DNA of 64,000 nt from Methanoculleus horonobensis (lineage in GTDB: Archaea > Halobacteriota > Methanomicrobia > Methanomicrobiales > Methanoculleaceae): the NCBI RefSeq assembly GCF_001602375.1, contig NZ_BCNY01000013.1, positions 186,001 through 250,000 of the forward strand, read 5' to 3'. The position numbers and the translations under genes are program-made. Below are positions 18,748-27,401 of the stretch, in pieces. The notes under the pieces are model-generated. The model worked only from the letters and a program-made list of their open reading frames with translations, ran no database searches and was not told the origin of the DNA. Numbering within the stretch: the first letter of the stretch is position 1; each line of letters opens with the position of its first letter.

Positions 18748-19438
18748 CCGGGCGCTCCCCGGCCAACCCCTCAAGGTAACGCCGCGCAGCGCAGGGATCA
18801 TCGCTTGAGAACCCGTCGATGCCGAGCCGGAGCGCTTCACGGATATCATCCTCCGTGTTCAAGAGCCAGGGAGCGACAAGCAGCCCGGCCGCGTGCGCTC
18901 GCTCCACCAGTTCGCGCGAGACCCGGTCCCATCGCGGGAGGATGAGGTCGGCCTGCACCGAGCGGGCGAGCGCTACGGGATCGCCGGTCTCCTCAGAGTA
19001 GATGAGGCCCGCCTGCGCCCCGGGAAGGAGCCTCTTTGCCGTCGCAACGCTTGCGGGATGAAACGAGACTAAAAAGAGACGTTCCGGCATCTGATCCATG
19101 AGCGCCGAGACGATGATCGCCTCCGTCCCGGGCTCTTTGATCTCCGCAACAAGCCCTGTAGCGTTGCGGACGAGGTCGAGAATCTCCGCTAGCGTCGGGA
19201 TCCTCTCGCCCCCGCCGGCGTCCAGTCCGGCCAGGTCTTCGACGGTATGACCCTTGACCGGCCCGGCCCCGTCCGTCGTCCGGTCGAGGGTTGCATCGTG
19301 GATCGCGACCGGGATGCCGTCCCGTGTGAGGCGCAGGTCGACCTCGACGAGATCCGCGCAGGCCATACCCTTTCGGAGAGAGCTCAGGGTGTTCTCCGGC
19401 CCGAGGGCCCTCGCTCCCCGGTGTCCGATGATGAACAT
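18719..19438 (-). CDS. Glycerophosphodiester phosphodiesterase
   Basis: 239 residues from the Met at 19438. The open frame extends upstream to 19693, but that part is low-complexity Arg/Ser and the enzyme fold begins exactly at MFIIGHRGAR. The GDPD signature is complete: His6-Arg7, Glu15 in ENTLSS, Glu32 and Asp34 in VEVDLRLT, and His47 in AIHDATLDR. Members hydrolyse glycerophosphodiesters to glycerol phosphate and alcohol, using Mg or Ca, in lipid turnover. No signal peptide, so probably intracellular. It overlaps the alpha/beta hydrolase gene tail to tail. Confidence 0.9.
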   Translation of the reverse strand: MFIIGHRGARALGPENTLSSLRKGMACADLVEVDLRLTRDGIPVAIHDATLDRTTDGAGPVKGHTVEDLAGLDAGGGERIPTLAEILDLVRNATGLVAEIKEPGTEAIIVSALMDQMPERLFLVSFHPASVATAKRLLPGAQAGLIYSEETGDPVALARSVQADLILPRWDRVSRELVERAHAAGLLVAPWLLNTEDDIREALRLGIDGFSSDDPCAARRYLEGLAGERPVRQASPGGA

Positions 19439-19625
19439 GCGGCGCCGTGCACCGGGTGACCAGATATAGATGACGGGTGGCGAGCCTTTCCGGCAGAGCG
19501 CCCCATGCCAGGCACTTCCCGGCACGGTGCGGTTGCCTGCATGGCTCCCGGCACGGGGCCGGCCTGAGAAACGATTCGTCAGGGCCAGGTGCCGCCTCCG
19601 GCGCCTGTGTATGACTAAAAAAGGG

Positions 19626-19880
19626 TTACTTCTGCTGGACCTTCTGAAACTCTGATTTGATGTCTTCCTGGCTGTTGTACTGCTTATCCTCAAACCGGTT
19701 CAACGTGTCGAGGAGGCCCTGGGGCGCTCCGCTCTCCTTCGCCTGGGAGATAAGATTGCCTTTCGATGCGGGGAAATTGATCTTCGAAGTGATCTGTTCG
19801 ATGATCCGGGGGTCGAGTTCCTGCAGGGACCCGGCGACTTTCGACATCCCGCTCGCGGCGGATTCTTTCATGCCTTTCAT
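19626..19880 (-). CDS. Small DUF2795-type protein
   Basis: 84 residues from the ATG at 19880, which has GGTGA five bases upstream; an in-frame ATG at 19892 is possible. The C-terminal half (ITSKINFPASKGNLISQAKE, then SGAPQGLLDTLNRF and YNSQEDIKSEFQKV) matches the DUF2795 pattern of a short helical domain with no known activity. A TATA-like CGATAAATAC (minus strand TATTTATCG) is near 19943-19951. It is divergent from the amino-acid binding-protein gene. Confidence 0.75.
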   Translation of the reverse strand: MKGMKESAASGMSKVAGSLQELDPRIIEQITSKINFPASKGNLISQAKESGAPQGLLDTLNRFEDKQYNSQEDIKSEFQKVQQK

Positions 19881-20182
19881 GCTGCTCACCATCCATATCT
19901 GCGCTTCCCTTCCGGGAGGCGGCCTCAGAAGAGGTAAGATACGATAAATACCTATCGGCCGTACCATGGCGGGGATGATTACTCCGTGCCGGCCGCAAGC
20001 GACCGACCTCTCCTGCTGTGAACGCCGGCAGGACGCCGGAGGCCGCACCGGTCCGGGCGGAAGGGCGGCGACGGCGAATATTTGCTCCGAAACGAGAGAT
20101 TTCGCGGGCTGCAAAGCCAACCGCACCTCCGGCAGCGCCAAATCAAAAGGTTAATTTTACTCGTCTAACTAACCCTTCCCTT
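19881..20182. other. Divergent intergenic region with a possible operator
   Basis: About 300 bases between the DUF2795 gene and the binding-protein gene. The right end has GGTTA (20149-20153) and TAACC (20170-20174) as inverted repeats around a TATA-like TTAATTTTA (20151-20159). The TATA is about 28 bases before the ATG at 20183, so a protein bound at the inverted repeat would block transcription. The remainder is GC-rich without recognisable signals. Confidence 0.4.
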
Positions 20183-20956
20183 ATGAAAAAGTATGGTATT
20201 CTCACGCTGCTCGCATGTATCGTCGCAGTGCTGGCAGTCGCAGGTGCAGGGTGCACCGGTACGACCACCGAACCGGACTACGTCGTCGGTATCGACGGCG
20301 CGTATCCTCCCTTCAGCTACGTCGATAAGGACGGTAACGCCCAGGGATTCGATGTCGATTCCATGAAGTGGATCGCCGAGAAGAAGGGCGTCAAGGTGAC
20401 GTTCATGGCGGTCGACTGGGACGCCATCATCCCGACTCTCCAGGCAGGAAAGATCGATATGGTCTATGCCGGGATGTCGATCACCCCCGAGCGGCTGGAG
20501 AAGGTCAACTTCAGCGACCCCTACTGGTCAATCAACCAGGACGTCGTAGCCCGCGAAGACTCGAACGTGACGCTTGATGACGTTCTTGCCGGAAAGGCGA
20601 TCATCGGAGTGCAGCGGGGATGCACTGCCGCCATCTGGATCGAGGAGAACCTGGTCGAGACCGGAAAGATGTCCAAGGACAACCTGAGATACTACCCCGA
20701 CACACCGGCTGCCGTCAGCGACCTCGAGATCGGCAGGATCGACGCGGTCATGTATGACGACGTCTCCATCCAGGACATCATCGCAGGCAAGCCGCTGAAG
20801 ACCATCGGCTCCGTCGAGACACAGGAACAGGAGCAGTTCGGCGTCGCCATCAGAAAGGAGGACACTGCGCTCCTCGAGTTCATGAACGAGGGGATTGCGG
20901 AACTGCAGGCCGATCCCTACTGGGAAGAACTCAAAGAGAAACACAACCTGAAGTAA
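20183..20956 (+). CDS. Polar amino-acid ABC transporter binding lipoprotein
   Basis: 257 residues. Start at 20183 because MKKYGILTLLAC leads into a lipobox (AGAGC, Cys24); the frame is open upstream but that part is not protein-like. Mature sequence features such as VVGIDGAYPPFSYVDKDGNA, GFDVDSMKWIA, DMVYAGMSITPERLEKV and the final WEELKEKHNL are those of family 3 solute-binding proteins for glutamine, arginine or similar amino acids. The protein is lipid-anchored on the cell surface. Its permease and ATPase genes follow only after 3.4 kb (24357-26488), with three unrelated genes between. Confidence 0.9.
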   Translation: MKKYGILTLLACIVAVLAVAGAGCTGTTTEPDYVVGIDGAYPPFSYVDKDGNAQGFDVDSMKWIAEKKGVKVTFMAVDWDAIIPTLQAGKIDMVYAGMSITPERLEKVNFSDPYWSINQDVVAREDSNVTLDDVLAGKAIIGVQRGCTAAIWIEENLVETGKMSKDNLRYYPDTPAAVSDLEIGRIDAVMYDDVSIQDIIAGKPLKTIGSVETQEQEQFGVAIRKEDTALLEFMNEGIAELQADPYWEELKEKHNLK

Positions 20957-20975
20957 CCGGGGACGACTCGTCCCT

Positions 20976-20982
20976 CCTTTTT
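20976..20982 (+). terminator. T-rich terminator after the binding-protein gene
   Basis: A run of T residues after CTCC about 20 bases past the stop codon, as expected of archaeal termination. Confidence 0.35.
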
Positions 20983-21014
20983 CACGACATTCAATCATCC
21001 CGGAGGCAACTCTC

Positions 21015-22139
21015 CTGTACCCGCGTAAACCCGCCGCTGTAGAGAACGGATCCATCCTGACACAGTACCGGACACCCGTCCTCTGTGCGCTGGCGACGGC
21101 GATCCTGATCGGCGGGAGCGCCCCGTTCACGAAACTTCTCCTCGCCGATATCGGGCCGCTCGCTCTCGCCGCACTCGTCTCGCTCGGGAGCGGTTGCGGC
21201 GCCCTGCTCTTCTCCCTCGCCGGAACGGCGGCGGGAACCCGGCGGAGCCAGATCGAGGCGCCGCCCGGCAGGAGCGACATACCCTGGCTCATCGGCGTGA
21301 CGCTCTTTGGAGGGCTCCTCGCACCGGTCACCCTGGTGTACAGCCTCCCCGGAACGCCTGCGGCGACGGCGGCTCTCCTCCTGAACTTCGAGGCCGTTGC
21401 CACGACGCTGATTGCCGCGACGATCTTTCGCGAGTGGGTGAGCCGCCGCGTCTGGGTTGCGCTCGGGTGCATCACCGCATCGTGCCTCCTCCTCACCTGG
21501 AACCCGGCCGCCGGACTCGGCCTCTCCCTCCCGGCACTCGGCATCCTGCTCACCTGCCTCTTCTGGGCGGTCGACAACAACCTGGGACAGCGGCTCTCGG
21601 CGAAGGATCCCCTCCTCGTCATCTCCATAAAGGGGATCGGCGCCGGCACCGTCACGCTCCTCGTCGCGCTCACCGCCGGGGAGCACCTCCCGGCCACGGC
21701 CACGGCTGCCGCCGCCATGGCGGTCGGGTTCCTCTGCTACGGGGGCCTGACGAGCATCCTCTTCCTCCTCGCCCTCCGGGGCATCGGTGCAGCCCGGGCG
21801 GGTTCGCTCCTCGCCGTCTCCCCGTTCTTCGGCGTCCTCTTCTCGCTCCTGCTCTTCGCCGAACTTCCGGCAGGCGCCTTCTACGTCGCGCTGCCCGTCA
21901 TGGCCATCGGGGCCTGGCTGATGATCTCCGAGGAGCATTCGCACCCTCATCGGCACCCGGCGACCATCCACGAACATCGCCACCGCCACGACGACCTCCA
22001 CCACGACCACGACCACGAGGCCGGCGACCCGCCGCTCCCGGCGGCCGGGGAGCACTCCCACGTACACGCCCATGCCGAGGTCGCCCACGAGCACCCGCAC
22101 CAGCCCGACATCCACCACCGGCACCTGCACCGGCGTTAG
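21015..22139 (+). CDS. EamA/DMT-family transporter with His-rich C-terminal tail
   Basis: About 374 residues. Two five-helix EamA repeats can be read, the first from LCALATAILIGGSAPFTKLL and the second from GILLTCLFWAVDNNLGQRLS, and the last helix ends at GAWLMISEE. A tail of about 70 residues follows with 23 His among Asp, Glu and Pro, likely to bind metal. There is no ATG, GTG or TTG in frame between the preceding stop (20949) and 21297, and a start at 21297 would remove two to three helices. CTG at 21015 has GGAGG (21002-21006) at ideal spacing; CTG at 21057 (LTQYRTPV) is the other option. Substrate unknown; the tail suggests a metal-linked role, as inference. Confidence 0.8.
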   Translation: MYPRKPAAVENGSILTQYRTPVLCALATAILIGGSAPFTKLLLADIGPLALAALVSLGSGCGALLFSLAGTAAGTRRSQIEAPPGRSDIPWLIGVTLFGGLLAPVTLVYSLPGTPAATAALLLNFEAVATTLIAATIFREWVSRRVWVALGCITASCLLLTWNPAAGLGLSLPALGILLTCLFWAVDNNLGQRLSAKDPLLVISIKGIGAGTVTLLVALTAGEHLPATATAAAAMAVGFLCYGGLTSILFLLALRGIGAARAGSLLAVSPFFGVLFSLLLFAELPAGAFYVALPVMAIGAWLMISEEHSHPHRHPATIHEHRHRHDDLHHDHDHEAGDPPLPAAGEHSHVHAHAEVAHEHPHQPDIHHRHLHRR

Positions 22140-22148
22140 GGTCTCCGC

Positions 22149-23183
22149 TCACCCCCCGTAGAAGATGCTCGCGATCTTGTAGAGATCCATATCCACCGTC
22201 TTGAGGTTCGCCACCGCCTCCTCGAGGGGGACCGCGACGATATCGTTCCCCCGGAGCGCGACCATCTTCCCGAAGTCCTTCTCCTTGATGAGGTCCGCCG
22301 CCGCCACCCCGAACCGGGTCGCGAGCACCCGGTCGTGCGCCGTCGGGGAGCCGCCGCGCTGGATATGCCCGAGCACCGTCACCCGCACCTCCATATCGAG
22401 CCGCTTCTCGAGTTCGTCGCGCAGGAAGTTCCCGACGCCGCCGAGGGTGACATGGCCGAACTCATCCGTCCGGGCGGACTGCGCGATCGCCTCCGCCATC
22501 CCCTTCGGCTGGGCGCCTTCGGCGACCACGACGATGCTGAACTTCTTCCCCCGCTCGTAGCGCACCCGGAGATGGTGGGTGACCTCGTCGAGGTCGAACG
22601 GGATCTCCGGGATCAGGATCTCGTCTGCTCCGCCCGCAATCCCGGCCACGGTCGCGATCCACCCTGCATGCCGGCCCATCACCTCCACCACCATGACACG
22701 GTGGTGCGACTCCGCCGTCGTGTGGAGGCGGTCGATCGCCTCCGTGACGATGGAGACGGCGGTATCGAACCCGAAGGTGTAGTCGGTCGCGCCGACATCG
22801 TTGTCGATGGTCTTCGGGACACCCACGACCGGGATGCCTATCTTCGAGAGTTTGTTCGCGACGCCGAGGGTATCTTCGCCGCCGATCGCGACGATCGCGT
22901 CGATCCCGAACTTCCTGATGTTGTCGCGCAGCCGCTGGACATCGGCCTCGTTCTTGAAGGGGTTCGTCCGCGACGTCCCGAGGATCGTCCCGCCCTTCGG
23001 GAGGATCCCGGTCACCGAGTAGTCGGTGAGCGGTTCGACGTTCCCGGCAACCAGCCCGTGCCACCCGTCCCGGATCCCGATCGCGTCGAACCCGTGTTTC
23101 GCCCCCGTCCGCACGACCGCCCGGATAACCGCGTTCAGGCCCGGACAGTCTCCTCCTCCCGTCAGTATGCCGACCGTCGTCAT
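22149..23183 (-). CDS. pfp: 6-phosphofructokinase, probably PPi-dependent
   Basis: 344 residues, starting at the Met at 23183 (MTTVGILTGGGDCPGLNAV). This is a PfkA-superfamily enzyme converting fructose 6-phosphate to fructose 1,6-bisphosphate. The residues that separate donor types are GGED (Asp104) and PKTIDND (Lys124), and the protein happens to share the standard numbering. Asp104 with Lys124 is the pyrophosphate-dependent pattern; ATP enzymes have Gly104. Asp127 is the catalytic base. The start lies four bases after the stop of the aldolase gene, so the two form an operon for fructose 1,6-bisphosphate metabolism. Methanogens more often use ADP-dependent kinases, so this may work reversibly in gluconeogenesis. 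Confidence 0.9.
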   Translation of the reverse strand: MTTVGILTGGGDCPGLNAVIRAVVRTGAKHGFDAIGIRDGWHGLVAGNVEPLTDYSVTGILPKGGTILGTSRTNPFKNEADVQRLRDNIRKFGIDAIVAIGGEDTLGVANKLSKIGIPVVGVPKTIDNDVGATDYTFGFDTAVSIVTEAIDRLHTTAESHHRVMVVEVMGRHAGWIATVAGIAGGADEILIPEIPFDLDEVTHHLRVRYERGKKFSIVVVAEGAQPKGMAEAIAQSARTDEFGHVTLGGVGNFLRDELEKRLDMEVRVTVLGHIQRGGSPTAHDRVLATRFGVAAADLIKEKDFGKMVALRGNDIVAVPLEEAVANLKTVDMDLYKIASIFYGG

Positions 23184-23187
23184 ACCC

Positions 23188-24108
23188 TCACTTACCTCCC
23201 TCGTAGATCCCGACCGCTTCGTCGACGCCCGCATCGTCGAGGGTGATCGCCGATATCGCGTTGCAGAACCGGACGGCCTCGTCGAGCGGCCGCTGGTGGA
23301 TGTTCCTGCCGGTCGCGTTCCCGAGCGTGCCGCCGACGTGGATCTGGTCGTGGAGCTGCTGCAGGAACTCCGGCGCGTCGGCATGCGATCCCCCCGCGCA
23401 GACAACCCCGGTCCTGCCGCCGGCCGCCACCGCCTCCCGGAGCAGCGCGGCGTCGATCCTGTCGCCCGCCTTCGGCGGGTTCACCTTCACGAAGTCGCTC
23501 CCGAGGGTCGCCGCGACGCCCGCCGCGCCCGCGATCAGGTGCGGGTCGCGTTCGTCCTTGACCGCTTTGCCCCGGGGATACATCCAGAGCACGGTGATGA
23601 GCCCGTTTGCGTGCGCGTTGTTGACGATCTGCGCCGCCTGGAAGAGCATCATCGGTTCGTACTCGCTCCCGAGGTAGATCGTGTAGCCGACGCCGAGGAT
23701 CGCGAGCCCCGTCCGGTCGCGGAGGTCGACGACCTGCCGGACGAGATGGAGTTCCGAGCTGAGCGGATCGCGCTGGGCGGTCTTGACCAGATGGGTCTTG
23801 GAGTTGAGCTTGACGAGGTAGGGGACATCCCGGTAATCCTCACCGTAACGCGCGATCATCCCGAGTTGCGTCGCAAAGACCCCGATCCTCGCCCGGTCCG
23901 CGATCCGGAAGAGGTGTTCGGGATCGGCGTCGTCGGGATGGATGCCTTCACCGTAGAAATCGTCGTTGAGGTGCTCGACCTTCTGGTCCCCGGCAAAGAG
24001 CATCAGTCTCCCGGTACCGTGCGTGATTTTCCGGTAGTTCTCCCGGTACCTCTCCTGCTCCTCAGAGGGGACATCGAGAGGGATCCTGATATCGGGTGCA
24101 GATGGCAT
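23188..24108 (-). CDS. Class I (DeoC/FbaB-like) aldolase, probably fructose-bisphosphate aldolase
   Basis: 306 residues forming a TIM barrel of the archaeal class I aldolase group. FAGDQKVEHLNDDF supplies the first barrel strand acid, and Lys208 in SDFVKVNPP is the expected Schiff-base lysine. CAGGSHADAPEFLQQ and GGTLGNATGRNIHQRP form the phosphate-binding end of the barrel (the latter like ASGIxxGRNIxQ). It is directly upstream of the phosphofructokinase gene with a four-base gap, which supports fructose 1,6-bisphosphate as substrate. Related enzymes acting on other sugar phosphates exist, so substrate is a good but not certain call. Confidence 0.85.
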   Translation of the reverse strand: MPSAPDIRIPLDVPSEEQERYRENYRKITHGTGRLMLFAGDQKVEHLNDDFYGEGIHPDDADPEHLFRIADRARIGVFATQLGMIARYGEDYRDVPYLVKLNSKTHLVKTAQRDPLSSELHLVRQVVDLRDRTGLAILGVGYTIYLGSEYEPMMLFQAAQIVNNAHANGLITVLWMYPRGKAVKDERDPHLIAGAAGVAATLGSDFVKVNPPKAGDRIDAALLREAVAAGGRTGVVCAGGSHADAPEFLQQLHDQIHVGGTLGNATGRNIHQRPLDEAVRFCNAISAITLDDAGVDEAVGIYEGGK

Positions 24109-24130
24109 ACCCCTTCTTCCCCCTCCCCCA

Positions 24131-24140
24131 CATACTTAAG
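24131..24140 (-). promoter_or_regulatory. TATA box of the aldolase-PFK operon
   Basis: CTTAAGTATG on the minus strand, about 28 bases before the aldolase ATG at 24108, so the message should be leaderless or nearly so. Confidence 0.5.
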
Positions 24141-24356
24141 TGTTGCTGGAGCCTCCCGGAGCATGGCGTGGAGAGCGTTTGCCGCGGATACAGTCGAATC
24201 CGCCTCCGGGGATAAGAACCTCCCGCTGCGGCGAACGGCCAACCTGCTCAACCGGGGCGGATTTGGCAACGTTTATTTTGCTCTCCGTCAGATTCATGCA
24301 TAGAGTACCCGGCACCGTTCTTGCCGGAGAGACTGCAGTGATTCAGGAATAGCCAA

Positions 24357-25034
24357 ATGGACGTTTTGCCGATTCTCATCGACTGGTTACCATATCTCCT
24401 TTCAGGCGTCGCCTCTACCCTCGGTCTTGTCCTCGCCGCCCTCGGCCTTGGAGTCCTTTTCGGACTGCCCATGGCGCTCGGCCAGGTCTACGGGGCGCGA
24501 CCGATCCGGTGGGCCGTCGGGATCTATGTATGGTTCTTCAGGGGTCTCCCGATCCTCGTCCTGCTCTTCCTCTTCTGGTTCGGCATATTCCCGGCGATCG
24601 GGCTCGGCCATCTCTCGGCGTTCGTCGTCGGGGCGGTCGTGCTGGGCCTCCGGGGGGCGGCATACCAGTCCCAGATCTTCCGGGGAGCCGTACAGTCGGT
24701 CGGCGAAGGACAGATGATCGCGGCGCGATCCCTCGGGATGAGCAGGCTCACCGCCATCCGTTCGGTCATCCTTCCCCAGGCGATGCGCATAGCGCTCCCG
24801 GGCTGGTCGAACGAGTACCCCAACATCCTGACCGATTCGGCGGTCTGCTACGCGATCGGGGTCGTGGAGTTGCTCACCATCACGTCACGGATGGTCACGC
24901 AGACCCACATAACCATGCCCGTCTACCTCGCCACGGCGGGGATCTTCATCGTCCTGAACTACGGCGGCCTCAAACTCCTGCACAGGCTTGAGGCGAGGAT
25001 AGCAATCCCGGGATTCGGAACCGGAGCGATGTAG
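24357..25034 (+). CDS. Polar amino-acid ABC transporter permease 1
   Basis: 225 residues with about five membrane helices of the HisM/GlnP type. The ATPase-contact loop is EGQMIAARSLGMSRLTAIRSV followed by ILPQAMRIALPGWSNE, the EAA motif of these permeases. It is the first gene of a permease-ATPase-permease operon; the ATPase starts four bases after its stop. The two permeases of the operon are different and probably form a heterodimer. The binding protein is presumably the one at 20183. Confidence 0.9.
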   Translation: MDVLPILIDWLPYLLSGVASTLGLVLAALGLGVLFGLPMALGQVYGARPIRWAVGIYVWFFRGLPILVLLFLFWFGIFPAIGLGHLSAFVVGAVVLGLRGAAYQSQIFRGAVQSVGEGQMIAARSLGMSRLTAIRSVILPQAMRIALPGWSNEYPNILTDSAVCYAIGVVELLTITSRMVTQTHITMPVYLATAGIFIVLNYGGLKLLHRLEARIAIPGFGTGAM

Positions 25035-25037
25035 AGC

Positions 25038-25793
25038 ATGAACGACAACGACATTGTGCTGAGAGTCGAGGATATACACAAGTCCTTCGGGGAGACCGAG
25101 GTGCTGCGCGGAGTATCGTTCGACGTCCGCCGCGGCGAGACAAAGGTCTTCATCGGCCCCTCGGGGACAGGGAAGAGCACGCTTCTCCGGTGCATCAACC
25201 AGTTGACGCCGCCCGACCACGGAAGGGTCTGGCTCGACGGGGAGGAGGTCACGAACTCGGGAGCCAGGATCAACTACTTCCGGCAGAAGATCGGGATGGT
25301 CTTCCAGAACTTCTTCCTCTTCGACCACCTCACCGCAGTTAAAAACGTCGAACTGGCGCTCCTGAAGGTCAGGGGCATGGGGAAGGCGGAAGCGCGGGAG
25401 AAGGCCCTCACCGAACTTCGGCAGGTGGGGCTGGAGGACTGGGCCGACCACTACCCGGCGGAACTCTCCGGCGGCCAGGCCCAGCGGGTCTCCATCGCAC
25501 GGGCGCTTGCCATGGACCCGGACGTCATCCTCTTCGACGAACCGACCTCCGCGCTCGACCCCGAGCTGACGAGGGAGGTGCTCGAGGTCATGAAGAAACT
25601 GGCCCGGAACGGGATGACGATGCTCGTCGTCACCCACGAGATGGGGTTTGCCTGCTCGGTTGCAAACGAGGTTCTCTTCATGGAGAACGGCGTGGTTGCC
25701 GAACAGGGGTCGCCGGACCTGCTCCTGCATGACCCGCGGTTCACCCGGATGAAGGACTTCATCGGCCGGATCGATTCCCGGATGGATGACTGA
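25038..25793 (+). CDS. Polar amino-acid ABC transporter ATPase
   Basis: 251 residues, a complete nucleotide-binding subunit of the GlnQ/HisP type. Walker A is GPSGTGKST (40-48), the signature is LSGGQAQRV, Walker B is [12 protein letters not shown] and the switch His is in VVTHEMGFA. It lies between two permease genes with gaps of three and eight bases, so it certainly works with them. It energises uptake of amino acids delivered by a lipid-anchored binding protein. Confidence 0.93.
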   Translation: MNDNDIVLRVEDIHKSFGETEVLRGVSFDVRRGETKVFIGPSGTGKSTLLRCINQLTPPDHGRVWLDGEEVTNSGARINYFRQKIGMVFQNFFLFDHLTAVKNVELALLKVRGMGKAEAREKALTELRQVGLEDWADHYPAELSGGQAQRVSIARALAMDPDVILFDEPTSALDPELTREVLEVMKKLARNGMTMLVVTHEMGFACSVANEVLFMENGVVAEQGSPDLLLHDPRFTRMKDFIGRIDSRMDD

Positions 25794-25801
25794 GGAGCGG
25801 C

Positions 25802-26488
25802 ATGGATCAGGCAGTATTCCTCTTTGAGATTCTCCTCCCGGCGCTGATGCAGGGGCTGATCGTGACATTGCAGCTGATCGCGTGCTCCGCCCCGTTCGGC
25901 CTCGCGCTCGGGATCGCCGTCGCGGTGGGGAGGCAGTACGGTCACCCGGTCATATCCTGGCTCTGCAAGACGTATGTCTTTCTCATCAAGGGTACGCCGT
26001 TGCTCCTCCTTCTCTTCATCCTCTACTTCGGGCTCCCGTCGATCGGGATCACCTTCACCGCGTTCGTGGCGTCGGTGGTCGGATTTATCCTCTGCAACGG
26101 AGCGTATAACGCCGAGTACATCCGGGGCGCCCTCATATCGATCAAGGAAGGCCAGATGGTTGCCGCCCAGGCGCTCGGGATGACCCGATGGCAGGCGATC
26201 AGAAACGTCATCCTGCCGCAGGCGCTCTGCCGGGCGATACCGGGGCTTTCAAACGAGTTCATCTACCTGATCAAGTACTCGTCGCTTGCCTACATGATCA
26301 CGGTGATCGAACTCTCCGGGGCGGGGAAACTGGTGGCGACGAAGTATTTCACCTACACGGAGTCGTTTGCTGCCGTCGGCATCGTCTACCTCGTGCTGGT
26401 CTCGATCACGACCATCGCCGTCACCATTCTTGAAAAGCGAGTGGCCGTTCCCGGGACGGCCAGGGCAACCCCCGCTGCCCAGTTGTAA
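25802..26488 (+). CDS. Polar amino-acid ABC transporter permease 2
   Basis: 228 residues, HisM/GlnP family, about five membrane helices. The EAA loop is KEGQMVAAQALGMTRWQAI then LPQALCRAIPGLSNEF. Only part of the sequence matches the first permease, so the operon encodes a heteromeric channel. The C-terminus (GTARATPAAQL) is short and non-conserved. The gene ends the operon and is followed by a T-run. Confidence 0.9.
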   Translation: MDQAVFLFEILLPALMQGLIVTLQLIACSAPFGLALGIAVAVGRQYGHPVISWLCKTYVFLIKGTPLLLLLFILYFGLPSIGITFTAFVASVVGFILCNGAYNAEYIRGALISIKEGQMVAAQALGMTRWQAIRNVILPQALCRAIPGLSNEFIYLIKYSSLAYMITVIELSGAGKLVATKYFTYTESFAAVGIVYLVLVSITTIAVTILEKRVAVPGTARATPAAQL

Positions 26489-26497
26489 CTTTTTTTC
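26489..26497 (+). terminator. T-run terminator after the ABC permease operon
   Basis: Seven or more T residues immediately after the stop codon, the usual archaeal terminator form. Confidence 0.5.
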
Positions 26498-26530
26498 GGT
26501 GGAGATCTCTCCAAAAACAGCCGCAATCTC

Positions 26531-27283
26531 TTAACCATCCCGGGGACCCGGCCGCACGACCGCACCGGCAACCCCGGCGGCGGTCCCGAGGAGTGGGAAG
26601 AGCAGTCCCAGCGCGATCGCGACCATCCCCGCGAGCCCGGCGACGAACCCCGTGGCATGCGATGCCGTCCAGAGGAATGGAATCAGGAAGATGCCGGTTC
26701 CGAAAAGCCCCGCGACAAGGCCGGCCTCAAGGCCATCCCCCGGTCTCGGCCCGGCAGAGTACCCCGCGATGAATCCGCCGACAAGGGGAGGGGCCAGGAT
26801 CAGCGGGCCGAGAAAGGCGATGACGAGAGACGAACCGCCGATGACGGCCGTGCCGATTCCTATCCCGAGCCATCGCCTCCGCTCGCCCGGCCCGGCGGTG
26901 CCTCTCCTGACCCCGTTTCGCACCGCCGTCCCGGCCGCCCCGCCGACGGCGTTGTAGGGGAGGAGGAGTGCCGTGAAAATCAGAGCGTAGAAGCCGAAGG
27001 TCATGTCTGCTGGACTCACGAAGGCCATTAGAGAGGCTACGATCAGTGCCACGAGCACCCCGCAGACCGCACCGGCAACGGCCCCGTCCCTGACCCTGCC
27101 CCGGGTGAAGAGACCGGCGATGAAACCCCCGCCGAAGAGGAGCGCCACCGTCATGATCGGGGCCGAGAGGAGACCCAGCCAGCCGAGAAAAAAACCGCAC
27201 CGACCACCAGTGCACCCGGAACCGCCCCGGAGAAGCGACCGGCGTTCAGCGATACCATATGGAGCCTTCACCACGCCACACAA
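26531..27283 (-). CDS. Membrane protein with two related halves (DUF5518-like)
   Basis: 250 residues, mostly hydrophobic, with about six to eight helices rich in Gly and Ala. Each half contains a similar segment: GGGFIAGLFTRGRVRDGAVA and VGGFIAGYSAGPRPGDGLEA, each followed by another Gly-rich helix, so the protein looks like an internal duplication of a unit found in DUF5518-type archaeal membrane proteins. The N-terminal 30 residues are polar and atypical, and the true start may be later (for example the Met before TVALLFGGG). Function unknown. It is divergent from the ABC exporter at 27402. Confidence 0.65.
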   Translation of the reverse strand: MCGVVKAPYGIAERRSLLRGGSGCTGGRCGFFLGWLGLLSAPIMTVALLFGGGFIAGLFTRGRVRDGAVAGAVCGVLVALIVASLMAFVSPADMTFGFYALIFTALLLPYNAVGGAAGTAVRNGVRRGTAGPGERRRWLGIGIGTAVIGGSSLVIAFLGPLILAPPLVGGFIAGYSAGPRPGDGLEAGLVAGLFGTGIFLIPFLWTASHATGFVAGLAGMVAIALGLLFPLLGTAAGVAGAVVRPGPRDG

Positions 27284-27401
27284 TAGCCTTTCTGGTTTGC
27301 CCCGACCTCCGTGCCGCAGGTATTATACGCCTGAACGATATGGGACTGCAACGGAGACCCGGCAGAAGACCGGGGACCGTTCCTCAACGGGGACCCATAC
27401 C

